Source: Parvibium lacunae
GTDB lineage: Bacteria > Pseudomonadota > Gammaproteobacteria > Burkholderiales > Burkholderiaceae_D
Direction: 5' to 3'
Length of the DNA: 64,000 nucleotides
Assembly (NCBI RefSeq): GCF_003335215.1
Contig: NZ_QPGB01000001.1
Location: forward strand, 372,001-436,000
Made by a program: the position numbers and the translations under genes. A model generated the notes under the pieces. It saw only the letters and a program-made list of their open reading frames with translations. It searched no databases and had not been told where the DNA came from. This document shows positions 1 to 9,489 of the stretch, in pieces (the stretch's first letter is position 1; each line of letters starts with the position of its first letter).

Positions 1-317
1 TACCGTATGTCACACAGCAATTTGCTAAGAGCGAAGGCCCGATTATTGCGACGACCGACTACATGAAAGTGTATGCCGATCAGATTCGCCAGTTTATGCC
101 TGCGGGTCGCACTTATCGCGTGTTGGGTACAGATGGTTTTGGTCGTTCTGACTTCCGCGCCAAACTGCGTGAGCACTTTGAAGTTAACCGTTCTTTCGTA
201 GTAGTGGCTGCCTTGCGCGCCTTGGCCGATGAAGGCAAACTGCCGCTCGCCAAAGTCGCTGAAGCGATCAAGAAATACGGCATTAACCCAGAGAAAGCCA
301 ATCCGCAATACGCGTAA
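1..317 (+). CDS. aceE: Pyruvate dehydrogenase E1 component, 3' end (partial)
   Basis: Only the C-terminal ~105 codons are present; the 5' part lies before the window. The frame is open from base 3 and ends at TAA 317. The readable tail (TDYMKVYADQIRQFMP, then VLGTDGFGRSD and a REHFEVN stretch) matches the C-terminal end of homodimeric, thiamine-diphosphate-dependent E1. E1 decarboxylates pyruvate and acetylates the lipoyl groups of AceF. aceF follows 92 bp downstream and lpdA after that, so the three PDH subunits are clustered. Identification rests on the C-terminal sequence plus context. Confidence 0.93.
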   Translation, partial: PYVTQQFAKSEGPIIATTDYMKVYADQIRQFMPAGRTYRVLGTDGFGRSDFRAKLREHFEVNRSFVVVAALRALADEGKLPLAKVAEAIKKYGINPEKANPQYA

Positions 318-326
318 TTTGGTGTC

Positions 327-351
327 ATGGCCCCTCTTCTGTAGGGGCCAT
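327..351 (+). terminator. Hairpin between aceE and aceF
   Basis: A 9-bp stem (ATGGCCCCT pairing with AGGGGCCAT) with a 7-nt loop begins 10 nt after the aceE stop. It is followed only by TTTGCTG, a weak U-tract. It could be a partial terminator or an RNA-stability hairpin that sets the aceE:aceF expression ratio. Confidence 0.55.
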
Positions 352-409
352 TTGCTGTCAGCACAAAGACTGTATGCGATCAACAAGCAATGAATAGAAA
401 GAGACAACG

Positions 410-2053
410 ATGAGCAATTTAATTGAAGTCAAAGTCCCCGATATTGGCGACTTCAAAGACGTTGAAGTAATTGAAGTGTTGGTGAAAGTCGGCGATACGA
501 TTGCCGCCGAACAATCCTTGATTACCGTCGAATCCGACAAAGCCAGCATGGAAATTCCAAGTTCCACTGCGGGCGTGGTGAAAGAACTCAAAATTAAATT
601 AGGTGACAAGGTTAACGAAGGCACGCTGTTGCTGGTTGTAGAAGCCGCCGGTGCCGCTGCACCAGCAGCTGCACCTGAAACTGCAGCTGCGCCAGCCTCC
701 GCTCCCGCACCAGCAGCCCCCGCAGCTGTGTCTGTGGCTGCTCCTGCCGCTGCGAGTGGCCCTGTGCAAGTGGACGTGCCGGATATCGGTGATTTCAAAG
801 AAGTGGAAGTCATTGAAATTCTGGTTAAAGTGGGTGACACCGTTGCCGCTGAACAATCGCTGATCACCGTTGAATCCGACAAAGCCAGCATGGAAATTCC
901 TAGCTCGGCCGCCGGTGTCGTGAAAGAAATTAAAGTGAAGCTGGGCGACAAAGTGTCGCAAGGTACACCGCTGCTGGTACTCGAAGGCGCTGCTGCCGCT
1001 GTGGCTGTTGCGGCTCCCGCACCTGCACCAGCGACGGCTGCCGCGCCAGCTCCGGTTGCTTCTGCACCGGCTAAGGCAGCTCCCGCTGCCACTACTTTCG
1101 ATTCGCACGACAATAGCAATATCACCAAGCCACACGCTTCCCCTTCCGTGCGTAAATTTGCACGCGAGCTGGGCGTTGATTTGTCCAAAGTAAAAGGTTC
1201 CGGTCCTAAAGAGCGAATCGTGCACGATGATGTACAGGCTTACGTCAAAGGTGCTGTCGCGGCGTTTGAAGGCGGTGCCGGTAAAGTGGGTGCCACTGCT
1301 GCAAATGCGGATGGTGCTGCGCTCGGCCTGTTGCCATGGCCAAAAGTAGACTTTGCGAAATTTGGCCCGGTCACCACCGCGCCATTGTCACGCATCAAGA
1401 AAATTTCTGGTGCTAACTTGCATCGTAACTGGGTCATGATTCCCCATGTGACCAACCATGATGATTGCGATATCACTGATCTCGAAGCCTTCCGCGTCCA
1501 GTGGAACAAAGAAAATGAGAAGTCAGGTGTCAAGCTCACCATGTTGGCGTTCATGATTAAAGCGGCGGTAGCGGCACTCAAGAAATTCCCAGAATTTAAT
1601 GCGTCACTGGATGGCGATAACTTAGTGCTGAAGCAGTACTACCACATTGGCTTTGCCGCTGATACCCCGAATGGTTTGGTCGTGCCCGTGATTAAAGACG
1701 CCGACAAAAAAGGTGTGGCTCAAATCGCCCAAGAAATGGGTGAGCTGGCCAAGAAAGCCCGTGATGGCAAGCTGGGTCCTGCTGAAATGACCGGTGGTAC
1801 CTTCACCATTTCTTCACTGGGTGGCATCGGTGGTCGTTACTTCACGCCGATTATCAACGCACCTGAAGTGTCGATTATGGGTGTCTGCAAATCTAGTATG
1901 CAACCAACTTGGAATGGTAAAGAGTTCGTACCACGCTTGATTCTGCCCTTGTCACTGTCTTGGGATCACCGCGTGATTGATGGTGCTGCTGCGGCTCGCT
2001 TCAATGCTTATTTTGGCGCAATCATGGCAGACTTCCGCCGCGTAATGATCTAA
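410..2053 (+). CDS. aceF: Dihydrolipoamide acetyltransferase (PDH E2)
   Basis: Forms the core of the pyruvate dehydrogenase complex and transfers acetyl groups from lipoyl arms to CoA. The 547-aa protein has two lipoyl domains (about 1-80 and 118-195) with lipoylation lysines K44 and K158 in ESDKAS, joined by Ala/Pro-rich linkers. A peripheral subunit-binding domain follows (about 240-280, [11 protein letters not shown]), then the catalytic acyltransferase domain ending in [10 protein letters not shown] with catalytic His about residue 520. The ATG is preceded by AAAGAGA. The lipoyl domains are near-copies of each other and of the N-terminus of the lpdA product downstream. Length suits a two-lipoyl-domain E2. 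Confidence 0.97.
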   Translation: MSNLIEVKVPDIGDFKDVEVIEVLVKVGDTIAAEQSLITVESDKASMEIPSSTAGVVKELKIKLGDKVNEGTLLLVVEAAGAAAPAAAPETAAAPASAPAPAAPAAVSVAAPAAASGPVQVDVPDIGDFKEVEVIEILVKVGDTVAAEQSLITVESDKASMEIPSSAAGVVKEIKVKLGDKVSQGTPLLVLEGAAAAVAVAAPAPAPATAAAPAPVASAPAKAAPAATTFDSHDNSNITKPHASPSVRKFARELGVDLSKVKGSGPKERIVHDDVQAYVKGAVAAFEGGAGKVGATAANADGAALGLLPWPKVDFAKFGPVTTAPLSRIKKISGANLHRNWVMIPHVTNHDDCDITDLEAFRVQWNKENEKSGVKLTMLAFMIKAAVAALKKFPEFNASLDGDNLVLKQYYHIGFAADTPNGLVVPVIKDADKKGVAQIAQEMGELAKKARDGKLGPAEMTGGTFTISSLGGIGGRYFTPIINAPEVSIMGVCKSSMQPTWNGKEFVPRLILPLSLSWDHRVIDGAAAARFNAYFGAIMADFRRVMI

Positions 2054-2091
2054 TTCCAGTTCGTCATTGAAGCGCTAACTGTGTTGGTGTC

Positions 2092-2140
2092 GAAAATTCA
2101 TGCTCGCTGTACTACATGTACTATCTGCGCGTGAATTTTC
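2092..2140 (+). repeat. Hairpin element, copy A (variable stem, conserved core)
   Basis: Arms GAAAATTCA (2092-2100) and TGAATTTTC (2132-2140) pair perfectly around a loop containing GCTGTACTACATGTACTATC. Essentially the same core recurs at 44,130 (copy B), and a diverged reverse-oriented form near 58,314 (copy C), but the stems differ in sequence. It lies between aceF and lpdA. Confidence 0.6.
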
Positions 2141-2212
2141 TTACCGCCTTGTTATCCCTCCAATGACTTGCTGGAATCAATACTTAATCTGTTTTTATTA
2201 AAGGGTGCAAGC

Positions 2213-3970
2213 ATGAGCAACCTAATCGAAGTTAAAGTCCCTGATATTGGTGATTTCAAAGAAGTGGAAGTCATCGAAGTATTGGTAAAAGCCGGAGACG
2301 CCATCAAAGAAGAACAGTCTTTGATTACGGTGGAGTCCGATAAAGCCAGTATGGAAATCCCTAGCTCAGCTGCTGGCGTCATTAAAGAACTGAAAGTAAA
2401 GCTGGGCGATAAAGTGAGCGAAGGCTCCTTGTTGCTGTTGCTTGAAGCCTCGGGTGCCGCTGCTGTTTCTGCTGCGCCTGCAACTGGAACTCCTGCCGCA
2501 GCGCCTGCTTCTGCTGCCGTACCCGCTCCTGCTGCCGCTAGTTTTGGTGGTGGGGCAGATGAAGAGTTCGATATGCTGGTACTCGGCGCAGGCCCCGGCG
2601 GGTATTCCGCCGCGTTCCGCAGTGCCGACCTTGGCATGAAAACCGTTTTGGTTGAACGTTATAGTACCCTCGGTGGTGTCTGTTTGAACGTCGGTTGCAT
2701 TCCTTCTAAAGCCTTGCTGCACAGTGCCGCCGTCTTGGAAGAAGCCAAGCACATGGCCGATATTGGAATCAGCTTTGGTGAACCGCAAGTGGATATCAAC
2801 AAGCTGCGCGATCACAAAAACAAAGTGATCGGCAAACTCACTGGCGGTCTGGCTGGCATGGCGAAAGCCCGCAAAGTGACAACCGTGCAGGGCGTGGGTA
2901 GCTTCCTTGACCCGCATCATCTCGAAGTGACTCTGGCTGACGGCGGTAAGAAGGTCATCAAGTTCAAGCAAGCGATTATTGCTGCGGGCTCTTCCGTGGT
3001 GAAGTTGCCGTTTGTGCCGGAAGATCCTCGCATTGTCGATTCCACCGGCGCGCTCGAACTGCGCTTTGTGCCACAAAAAATGCTCATCATGGGCGGTGGC
3101 ATTATCGGTCTGGAAATGGGTACGGTGTATTCCGCGCTCGGCGCACGTTTAGATGTGGTTGAGATGATGGATGGCCTAATGCAAGGTGCGGACCGCGATC
3201 TGGTCAAAGTTTGGCAGAAGAAAAACGAAGGCCGTTTTGATCGCATCATGCTCAAAACCAAAACCGTTGCTGTTGAAGCGAAACCCGATGGCATTTACGT
3301 GACCTTTGAAGGCGAAAACGCCCCTGCGGAACCACAGCGTTATGACATGGTGTTGTCAGCGGTAGGTCGTGCGCCGAATGGTAAAAAAATCGGTGCCGAA
3401 AAAGCAGGTGTGATTGTGAATGAGCGTGGCTTTATCCCCGTCGATAAACAACAGCGTACCAACGTGCCCCACATCTTCGCGATTGGCGATATCGTCGGGC
3501 AGCCGATGCTGGCGCACAAAGCCGTACATGAAGCACACGTTGCGGCTGAAGTCGCCCATGGTGAAAAAGTGTACTTCGATGCGCGCACGATTCCCTCTGT
3601 TGCTTACACCGATCCTGAAGTGGCTTGGGTGGGCTTAACCGAAGATGAAGCCAAGAAAAACGGCGTCAAAATCGGTAAAGGCGTGTTCCCGTGGGCGGCT
3701 TCCGGTCGCGCGATTGCGAATGGCCGTGACGAAGGCTTTACCAAATTGATTTTTGATGAAGCGACTGGCCGCGTCTTAGGGGGCGGGATTGTGGGCACAC
3801 ATGCCGGTGATCTGCTCGGCGAAATCTGCTTAGCCGTTGAAATGGGTGCCGATGCTGTTGATGTGGGTAAAACCATTCACGCGCACCCAACGCTGGGTGA
3901 GTCTGTCGGGATGGCCGCTGAAGTGTACAAAGGTGTTTGTACCGATCTGCCCCCACAAAAGAAAAAATAA
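2213..3970 (+). CDS. lpdA: Dihydrolipoamide dehydrogenase with N-terminal lipoyl domain (E3)
   Basis: Flavoprotein that reoxidises the dihydrolipoyl groups of the PDH E2 and passes electrons to NAD+. The ATG at 2213 is preferred over an upstream in-frame start (2168) because AAAGGG sits 8 nt before it and because it begins with [10 protein letters not shown] like AceF; this gives 585 aa. Residues 1-80 are a lipoyl domain (ESDKAS, K44), followed by an Ala/Pro linker. The E3 part shows FAD-binding [10 protein letters not shown], the redox disulfide [14 protein letters not shown]-binding [10 protein letters not shown] and the C-terminal HAHPTLGES dyad. A lipoyl-fused E3 is known in Neisseria and other betaproteobacteria. 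Confidence 0.96.
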   Translation: MSNLIEVKVPDIGDFKEVEVIEVLVKAGDAIKEEQSLITVESDKASMEIPSSAAGVIKELKVKLGDKVSEGSLLLLLEASGAAAVSAAPATGTPAAAPASAAVPAPAAASFGGGADEEFDMLVLGAGPGGYSAAFRSADLGMKTVLVERYSTLGGVCLNVGCIPSKALLHSAAVLEEAKHMADIGISFGEPQVDINKLRDHKNKVIGKLTGGLAGMAKARKVTTVQGVGSFLDPHHLEVTLADGGKKVIKFKQAIIAAGSSVVKLPFVPEDPRIVDSTGALELRFVPQKMLIMGGGIIGLEMGTVYSALGARLDVVEMMDGLMQGADRDLVKVWQKKNEGRFDRIMLKTKTVAVEAKPDGIYVTFEGENAPAEPQRYDMVLSAVGRAPNGKKIGAEKAGVIVNERGFIPVDKQQRTNVPHIFAIGDIVGQPMLAHKAVHEAHVAAEVAHGEKVYFDARTIPSVAYTDPEVAWVGLTEDEAKKNGVKIGKGVFPWAASGRAIANGRDEGFTKLIFDEATGRVLGGGIVGTHAGDLLGEICLAVEMGADAVDVGKTIHAHPTLGESVGMAAEVYKGVCTDLPPQKKK

Positions 3971-3989
3971 ATCGCACCATCTTGGTGCT

Positions 3990-4025
3990 AACGCTCTCAG
4001 CCGCAATGGCTTGAGAGCGTTTTTT
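3990..4025 (+). terminator. Rho-independent terminator after lpdA
   Basis: A 10-bp stem AACGCTCTCA/TGAGAGCGTT followed by TTTTTT, 20 nt after the lpdA stop. It closes the aceE-aceF-lpdA unit. Confidence 0.88.
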
Positions 4026-4259
4026 ATTTGTCTAACCAAATGTCTAGCCAGTTGGTCTAATAAAACATCCTTTGAGAGGCAATTAAACTGATATTTATTA
4101 AATAGCGTTAAGTTTGGTTTAGTAATTGTCATAATATTGTCTATGATGACTGTTAAAAATAATTTCATGTACTAGAATAATTTTGAACTATTTTGGTGCG
4201 TTTTTTGCTGCTTGGACTGGAATGTATTTTTGCCATCATTAAACACAAGGGGAATCTGC

Positions 4260-5522
4260 ATGCAGCCATTCAGTTCTCCCTTGATTAAATATCAACGGAT
4301 TCATTCTCCCGAGCAAGTCCATAGTGGTGTCACAGATGACATTAGTCAGGCACGTGTATTGGCTATCGCGTTGGGGATGACTGAATCGGTATGGCACATT
4401 CAGCAGAGCATGATTGACGCATTCGATGCCAACATTACCGTTCTTGATAAGTTTGGGCGAATTCTGCTGGTAAATCATCACTGGTGCCAATTTTCTGGGG
4501 CCAATGGTGGTAGCCCTAATGCAGCGGCTTGGATTGGTAAAAATTATCTTGACTCAATTTGCGCACCAGAGCCAACCAACCCTCAAGCCCGCGTAGTGGC
4601 TGCTGAGTATGATGCTGCTGATATTCGCCATGCCATAGAGCAAATTATTCATGGTCAGCGCGAGCACTTTGCGTGTACTTATCCCTGCCATAGTCTGCAT
4701 GAGCGGCGTTGGTTTGAACTGCGGGCGCATCGCTTGCCGCACGGACAAGAACAGGATGTCAGTTGCGTCCTGATTCAGCATATCAACATTACACAGAGTT
4801 ATGTGAATCTGTGCGAGCTACAGGCCGCAAATGATGAATTGCAAGCTTTGACGTATTCTTTGGCCCATGACCTGCGCACCCCTTTGCGGGCTATTCACGG
4901 CTATGCCAGTATGGTAGGAGAGCATATCAATCCAGCGACGCAGACTGAGCCACAGCGTTTGCTGCGGAAAATCAAAGATGCCGCAGAAGAGGTCGCGAGT
5001 ATGCTGGAATATGTCATGCAGGCGGTGCGGATGGTGACTGCCGAGTTACACATTGAACCGATAGACTTGGCTGAAAAAGCGAAGGTAATTTGGCAGCAGG
5101 TTTGTGGCGCTTATGCTGTAGAGCGGCAAATTCAACCCGCATTGCGCATTCGACATGCGATGCCGGTACTGGGAGATCGAATTTTACTGCATAGTGTTTT
5201 AATGAATTTACTGTCGAACGCTGTCAAATATGCTCATCCCGATCGCGCTTGCGAAGTTTCTTTCTCAGCAGAATTATTAGTTCCCCCCGGTGGTCTGCGG
5301 CCTATTCTCACTTACGTACTTACAGACAATGGGATTGGTTTTGAAACGCGCGATGCGGAGCATTTATTTCGCCCCTTTTATCGTTTGCATATGGGGCGCG
5401 GGATTGCAGGCTTTGGGCTTGGTCTGGCACTGACTAAACGTGTCATTGAGCGTCATGGTGGCATGATTTGGGCAACAGGCAGCCCAGGAAAAGGGGCCAC
5501 ATTTTACTTTACCCTCGGTTAA
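4260..5522 (+). CDS. PAS-containing sensor histidine kinase (orphan)
   Basis: Cytoplasmic two-component kinase of 420 aa from the ATG at 4260, which has AAGGGG 8 nt upstream; an upstream in-frame TTG/ATG lacks this. An N-terminal PAS-like sensor region spans roughly residues 45-185. HisKA follows with the H-box LAHDLRTPLR (phospho-acceptor His about 203). The HATPase domain has an N-box (LLSNAVKYA), G1 (DNGIGFE) and G2 (GFGLGLALTKR). No membrane segment and no linked response regulator are seen, so the signal and partner are unknown. The 290-bp upstream gap is AT-rich and probably carries its promoter. The family call is firm; the role is not. Confidence 0.88.
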   Translation: MQPFSSPLIKYQRIHSPEQVHSGVTDDISQARVLAIALGMTESVWHIQQSMIDAFDANITVLDKFGRILLVNHHWCQFSGANGGSPNAAAWIGKNYLDSICAPEPTNPQARVVAAEYDAADIRHAIEQIIHGQREHFACTYPCHSLHERRWFELRAHRLPHGQEQDVSCVLIQHINITQSYVNLCELQAANDELQALTYSLAHDLRTPLRAIHGYASMVGEHINPATQTEPQRLLRKIKDAAEEVASMLEYVMQAVRMVTAELHIEPIDLAEKAKVIWQQVCGAYAVERQIQPALRIRHAMPVLGDRILLHSVLMNLLSNAVKYAHPDRACEVSFSAELLVPPGGLRPILTYVLTDNGIGFETRDAEHLFRPFYRLHMGRGIAGFGLGLALTKRVIERHGGMIWATGSPGKGATFYFTLG

Positions 5523-5580
5523 GCGAGTCTGGCTGCTGCTCTATAATGGAAGCTTGACTTGAGTTTAGCTAGGGGGAATT

Positions 5581-6255
5581 GTGCAGAGTACGGTTGATCA
5601 ACAAAGACTCAAACAAGACGTTGCGCGAGCGGCGCTTGCCTATGTACCTGAAGACTCGATTATTGGTGTGGGTACCGGCTCTACGGTAGATTGTTTTATT
5701 GATGCTCTAGCGGACAAGAAAGATCATATTCGAGGGGCAGTATCAAGCTCGGAGCGCAGCACGCAAAAACTAAAAGCCTTGGGTATCGAGGTATTCGATT
5801 TGAATTCAGTGAGCGAGTTACCGATTTACGTTGATGGCGCTGATGAAGTGAATACTCATTTAGCCATGATCAAGGGTGGGGGCGGGGCGCTTACCAGAGA
5901 AAAGATCGTTGCCGCAGTCGCACGGAAATTCATTTGTATTGCGGATCAATCGAAACTGGTGGCGATCCTCGGCCAATTCCCTTTGCCGATTGAGGTGATT
6001 CCCAGTGCGCGTTCATATGTGGCGCGTCAGCTGATTGCATTTGGTGGTGAACCACGCTTACGTCAGGGGTTCACAACCGATAATGGGAATGTGATTCTTG
6101 ATGTACATGGCCTGCAAATTGTTGACCCTTACACCCTTGAGCAAGCTCTAAATCAGATCGTGGGGGTTGTTTGTAATGGCTTATTTGCAAAGCGTGGGGC
6201 CGATGTTCTCTTGCTCGGCACGCCGAATGGGGTCGAAACCAAACATCCTGGTTGA
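5581..6255 (+). CDS. rpiA: Ribose-5-phosphate isomerase A
   Basis: Interconverts ribose-5-phosphate and ribulose-5-phosphate in the non-oxidative pentose phosphate pathway. The 224-aa protein starts at GTG with AGGGGG 5 nt upstream. Family motifs are the phosphate-binding [15 protein letters not shown], the active-site DGADEVN and [11 protein letters not shown]. Length is standard (about 220 aa). It is co-oriented with phoU, but the gap between them carries a separate Pho-type promoter, so phoU can be expressed independently. Confidence 0.96.
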   Translation: MQSTVDQQRLKQDVARAALAYVPEDSIIGVGTGSTVDCFIDALADKKDHIRGAVSSSERSTQKLKALGIEVFDLNSVSELPIYVDGADEVNTHLAMIKGGGGALTREKIVAAVARKFICIADQSKLVAILGQFPLPIEVIPSARSYVARQLIAFGGEPRLRQGFTTDNGNVILDVHGLQIVDPYTLEQALNQIVGVVCNGLFAKRGADVLLLGTPNGVETKHPG

Positions 6256-6267
6256 TTGACTGTATGA

Positions 6268-6301
6268 GTGTCATATTTTTGTCATTTATGACAGCTATAG
6301 T
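6268..6301 (+). promoter_or_regulatory. Pho box and -10 upstream of phoU
   Basis: GTGTCAT-ATTT-TTGTCAT (6268-6285) is two 7-bp PhoB half-sites with 4-bp spacing, close to the consensus CTGTCAT-N4-CTGTCAT. Ten bp further is TATAGT (6296-6301), the spacing expected when a Pho box replaces the -35. Confidence 0.75.
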
Positions 6302-6327
6302 TAGACAAATTTACTGAGGCAACGTCC

Positions 6328-7026
6328 ATGAACGAGCATACCTTCAAACAATACGATCAAGAGTTAGAGCGTCTACGGAGTACGCTGTTGCAGATGGGCG
6401 GCGCGGTCGAGCAGCAAATCATTAATGCGATTGAAGCGTTTGTTGATGGTGATTTATTGCTTGTTAATCAAGTGATTCGTCGTGAGTCAGAAATCAATAA
6501 ATTTGAAACAGATTTGGATGACGCTTGCACCAACTTTATCGCCAGATTACAGCCGGCAGCTTATGATTTGCGGATGGTGTTGACCGTCGGCAAAATGACA
6601 CGCGATTTAGAGCGCGTCGGCGATGAAGCAGAAAAGATTGCGCGCAATGCCAAACTCATCCACGATGCTGGTAGGACGAATATGCCTCGGGTTGAGATCA
6701 GCTCGATGGGAAATCAAGCCGTTGATATGTTGCGCCAGTCTCTCAACGCCTTTGCTCGTCTTGATGCTCCTGAGGCCGCCGCTGTTATTCGGCAAGATCT
6801 TTCTCTTGATGATCAATTTAGTTCGGTCTTTCGCCAACTGGTCACGTACATGATGGAAGATCCCAGAACTATTTCACGCTCGATTGATTTATTGTTTATT
6901 GCAAAAGCACTAGAGCGTATTGGAGATCACGCCAAAAATATGGCGGAGCAGGTTGTGTACTTGGTTAAGGGCCAAGACATTCGTCATCAGGGTGTTGAGC
7001 AAGCCGAAACTACGGCGCGTATCTGA
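6328..7026 (+). CDS. phoU: Phosphate signalling regulator PhoU
   Basis: Helical-bundle protein that links the Pst transporter to PhoR and represses the Pho response when phosphate is sufficient. The 232-aa protein has the two PhoU repeats, including LTVGKMTRDLERVGDEAEKI and the second-half counterpart FIAKALERIGDHAKNMAEQV; both carry the E(x)xxD metal-binding pattern. GAGG lies 8 nt before the ATG. Unlike E. coli it is not next to pst genes here, but a Pho box stands directly in front. Convergent with the EAL gene downstream. Confidence 0.96.
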   Translation: MNEHTFKQYDQELERLRSTLLQMGGAVEQQIINAIEAFVDGDLLLVNQVIRRESEINKFETDLDDACTNFIARLQPAAYDLRMVLTVGKMTRDLERVGDEAEKIARNAKLIHDAGRTNMPRVEISSMGNQAVDMLRQSLNAFARLDAPEAAAVIRQDLSLDDQFSSVFRQLVTYMMEDPRTISRSIDLLFIAKALERIGDHAKNMAEQVVYLVKGQDIRHQGVEQAETTARI

Positions 7027-7044
7027 AGCTTCTTATATCGGTGC

Positions 7045-8784
7045 CTAGGTGGTGCCGAATTGTCTAAACCCAAACTGACTTGGGTATTGCGCTAGCATTT
7101 CTGTCATAGCCTCAGCACTGCGGGGCATGCTAAACAGATAGCCCTGGGCCCGTTGGCAGCCTTCATTTTGCAGAAATTTGAGCTGTTCCAGGTTCTCAAC
7201 CCCTTCGGCTTGCATTTCTAGCCGCAGCGCATGCCCCAGTGCATTAATCACTCGGACGATCGACGCATCGTCTGGGTCTGTTTCAATATCGCGCACGAAT
7301 GATTTATCGATTTTCAAAATATCGATTGGAAATTTACGTAAATAGCTAAGTGATGAGTAACCGGTGCCAAAGTCATCAATTGCGACTCGCACTCCCGAAT
7401 TTTTCAAACTTTTTAGGGTTTGAATCGCGCTTTCTGCATCCTGCATCGCCACAGTTTCGGTAATTTCAACTTCAATGCGATCAGGCGCGATGCCCGTCTC
7501 TAAAATTATCGGCAATACCTTCTCAGCCAATTTTTCTTGTCGGAATTGAATCGCCGAGAAGTTGATCGCGATATTTAAATGACTGTAGCCAGCGGCATGC
7601 CAGCGCTGCGTTTGCAAACAAGCTTCGCGTAAGACCCATTCGCCGAGTGGAATAATCATGCCGGTTTCATCGGCAAGCGGGATAAACTCGTCTGGGCGGA
7701 TCAGGCCAAACTCTGGGTTACGCCACCTCACTAAGGCTTCTGTTCCAATCAGTTTTTCGCTCGCGAGGTCAAAAACAGGCTGAAACTCCAGATAAATTTG
7801 GCCCCGGCTGATTGCATGGCGCAATCCTAATTCCAACATGTAGCGCCGTGAAGCGCGGCCACTTAATTCATCCGCATAAAACAAGTAACGCTGTCCACCC
7901 TGGCTTTTAGCTCGGTACATGGCGCTTTCAGCGTTTTTAATTAATTCGGGGCCATCGATTCCCTGTAGTGGAAACATCGCTATCCCGATACTGGCAGATA
8001 GATAGAGTTCTTGGGTTTGTTGGTCTGGCGTCGTCACATAACAGGGTTCACCTAGGCGCCCGAGAATTTGCTCAGCAAGATGAATGGCATCGTGATTAGA
8101 AGCACAATTCTCAAGCAACAGGGTAAATTCATCCTGGCTTAACCGACAAATGGTGACATTGTAGGGAAGGCTTTTGAGACGAGCGGCACAAGTCTGAATT
8201 AAAAAATCACCAATTTGGTAGCCGAACGATTCATTGATTCGCATGAATCGATCTAGATCAATGTACAGCAAGGCCGCTTGTTCATGGGCTTCTTGCAATT
8301 GCGTGAGCTTAGCGTCCACGATATCGAGAAAAAACTGCCGATTTGGCAGTCGGGTTAATTTGTCGTAACGCGATAATGATTCAATTTCGTTTTCAGCAAC
8401 CGATTTGGCACGTCGCAAACGTGAAGTATTTAATTCACGTTGCACAACCGGAATCAGGCGGGCAGGGCTCCCTTTTTCAACGAAGTCACTGGCACCCCGC
8501 TGCATGGCCTGTATGCCCTCTTGTTCCGAATAATGGCCGGAATACACAATAAAGGGCGTCTCATTCTTTAATTCTTTGACGATCATCAAAGCGGCGCGTG
8601 AGTCAAACTGTGGCATTGAGTGATCGCAAATGATCAGATCCCAATCTTCCTCTACCAGGGCATGGCGAAAATCTAGTGCATTTTCGACACGGCGATGCGA
8701 AAACTTGCCCAAGGCACGCTCAATTTGCGCGCTGGCGAGCAAAGCATCGTCTTCGTTATCATCAACTAGTAAAATTCGGTGCAT
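7045..8784 (-). CDS. Response regulator with degenerate GGDEF and active-type EAL domain
   Basis: Predicted c-di-GMP phosphodiesterase under two-component control, 579 aa. A receiver domain (1-120) has phospho-acceptor D54 in ICDHSMP. The GGDEF domain (about 135-305) has SQDEF at 216-220 in place of GGDEF, so cyclase activity is unlikely. The EAL domain (about 320-570) keeps EALVRW (349-354), the Asn and Glu motifs (NFSAIQ, EITET), DDFGTGYS (470-477), KIDKSFV and QAEGVE, consistent with catalysis. No histidine kinase is adjacent on its strand. Convergent with phoU, 18 bp away. Confidence 0.92.
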   Translation of the reverse strand: MHRILLVDDNEDDALLASAQIERALGKFSHRRVENALDFRHALVEEDWDLIICDHSMPQFDSRAALMIVKELKNETPFIVYSGHYSEQEGIQAMQRGASDFVEKGSPARLIPVVQRELNTSRLRRAKSVAENEIESLSRYDKLTRLPNRQFFLDIVDAKLTQLQEAHEQAALLYIDLDRFMRINESFGYQIGDFLIQTCAARLKSLPYNVTICRLSQDEFTLLLENCASNHDAIHLAEQILGRLGEPCYVTTPDQQTQELYLSASIGIAMFPLQGIDGPELIKNAESAMYRAKSQGGQRYLFYADELSGRASRRYMLELGLRHAISRGQIYLEFQPVFDLASEKLIGTEALVRWRNPEFGLIRPDEFIPLADETGMIIPLGEWVLREACLQTQRWHAAGYSHLNIAINFSAIQFRQEKLAEKVLPIILETGIAPDRIEVEITETVAMQDAESAIQTLKSLKNSGVRVAIDDFGTGYSSLSYLRKFPIDILKIDKSFVRDIETDPDDASIVRVINALGHALRLEMQAEGVENLEQLKFLQNEGCQRAQGYLFSMPRSAEAMTEMLAQYPSQFGFRQFGTT

Positions 8785-8933
8785 GGGCAGCGCTGGTTGA
8801 CGGGCGTTTCGCCCAGAATCAATAGAATAGTAATCTTACAAAAGTGAGCAGATTTTAGATATAAGAATAACGACTATAAAGCACGTAACTTAAACCGTTA
8901 TTTGTCTTAAACAATGAAAGCTAAGCAAAAAAA

Positions 8934-9476
8934 ATGAGCATAAATCAAGGTTGCGAAGAAGAGGAAACGTCTCATCAGGATACCCCGCAGGGCACAAAAA
9001 ATTACATTACCCCAGTGGGCTTGGCACGATTAAAAGCGGAATTACTACAGCTCATTGACGAAGAGCGTCCTGCGGTTGTTAAGGTTGTTTCCTGGGCGGC
9101 TTCAAATGGAGACCGTTCAGAAAATGGCGATTATTTGTACGGCAAAAAACGCTTACGTGAAATCGACCGGCGCATCCGTTTCCTGACCCAGCGGCTGGAT
9201 CTGGCTGTGGTGGTTGATCCTGCTGACCAAGTTAACCAAGACCAGGTTTTTTTCGGTGCTCGAGTCAAGTATGAAGATCAGCATGGGCGGATGCATACGA
9301 TCCAGATTGTCGGGGTGGATGAGATAGCACCGTTACAGGGGAAAATTAGTTGGATTTCTCCCGTTGCACGTGTGCTTCTCAAAGCCTATGTGGGCGACAC
9401 GGTGACATTGCGTTCACCGCGTGGGCTCGAAGTTCTTACCATTATGGAGATTGAGTATGCGCCGTGCGCAGAGTGA
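8934..9476 (+). CDS. greB: Transcription elongation factor GreB
   Basis: Rescues backtracked RNA polymerase by stimulating transcript cleavage in the secondary channel. The 180-aa protein has an N-terminal coiled coil with the GreA/B signature (NYITPVGLARLKAELLQL, then SNGDRSENGDYLYGKKRL carrying the acidic tip) and a C-terminal FKBP-like domain. The DYLYGKKRLREIDRRI spelling is typical of GreB rather than GreA. The N-terminus is about 20 residues longer than E. coli GreB. No clear Shine-Dalgarno precedes the ATG. Convergent with spoT, which also acts at the level of RNA polymerase control. Confidence 0.93.
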   Translation: MSINQGCEEEETSHQDTPQGTKNYITPVGLARLKAELLQLIDEERPAVVKVVSWAASNGDRSENGDYLYGKKRLREIDRRIRFLTQRLDLAVVVDPADQVNQDQVFFGARVKYEDQHGRMHTIQIVGVDEIAPLQGKISWISPVARVLLKAYVGDTVTLRSPRGLEVLTIMEIEYAPCAE

Positions 9477-9489
9477 CTACTGATCTCGC

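Noticed and set aside
358-1188. Long minus-strand open frame opposite aceF (and a similar one opposite lpdA, 2152-2637)
   Set aside because: Low-complexity mirror of the Ala/Pro linkers and lipoyl domains on the coding strand; no start signals or protein-like motifs.
7045-8784. Diguanylate cyclase activity of the response regulator
   Set aside because: The active-site motif reads SQDEF, not GGDEF; only the EAL half keeps its catalytic residues.
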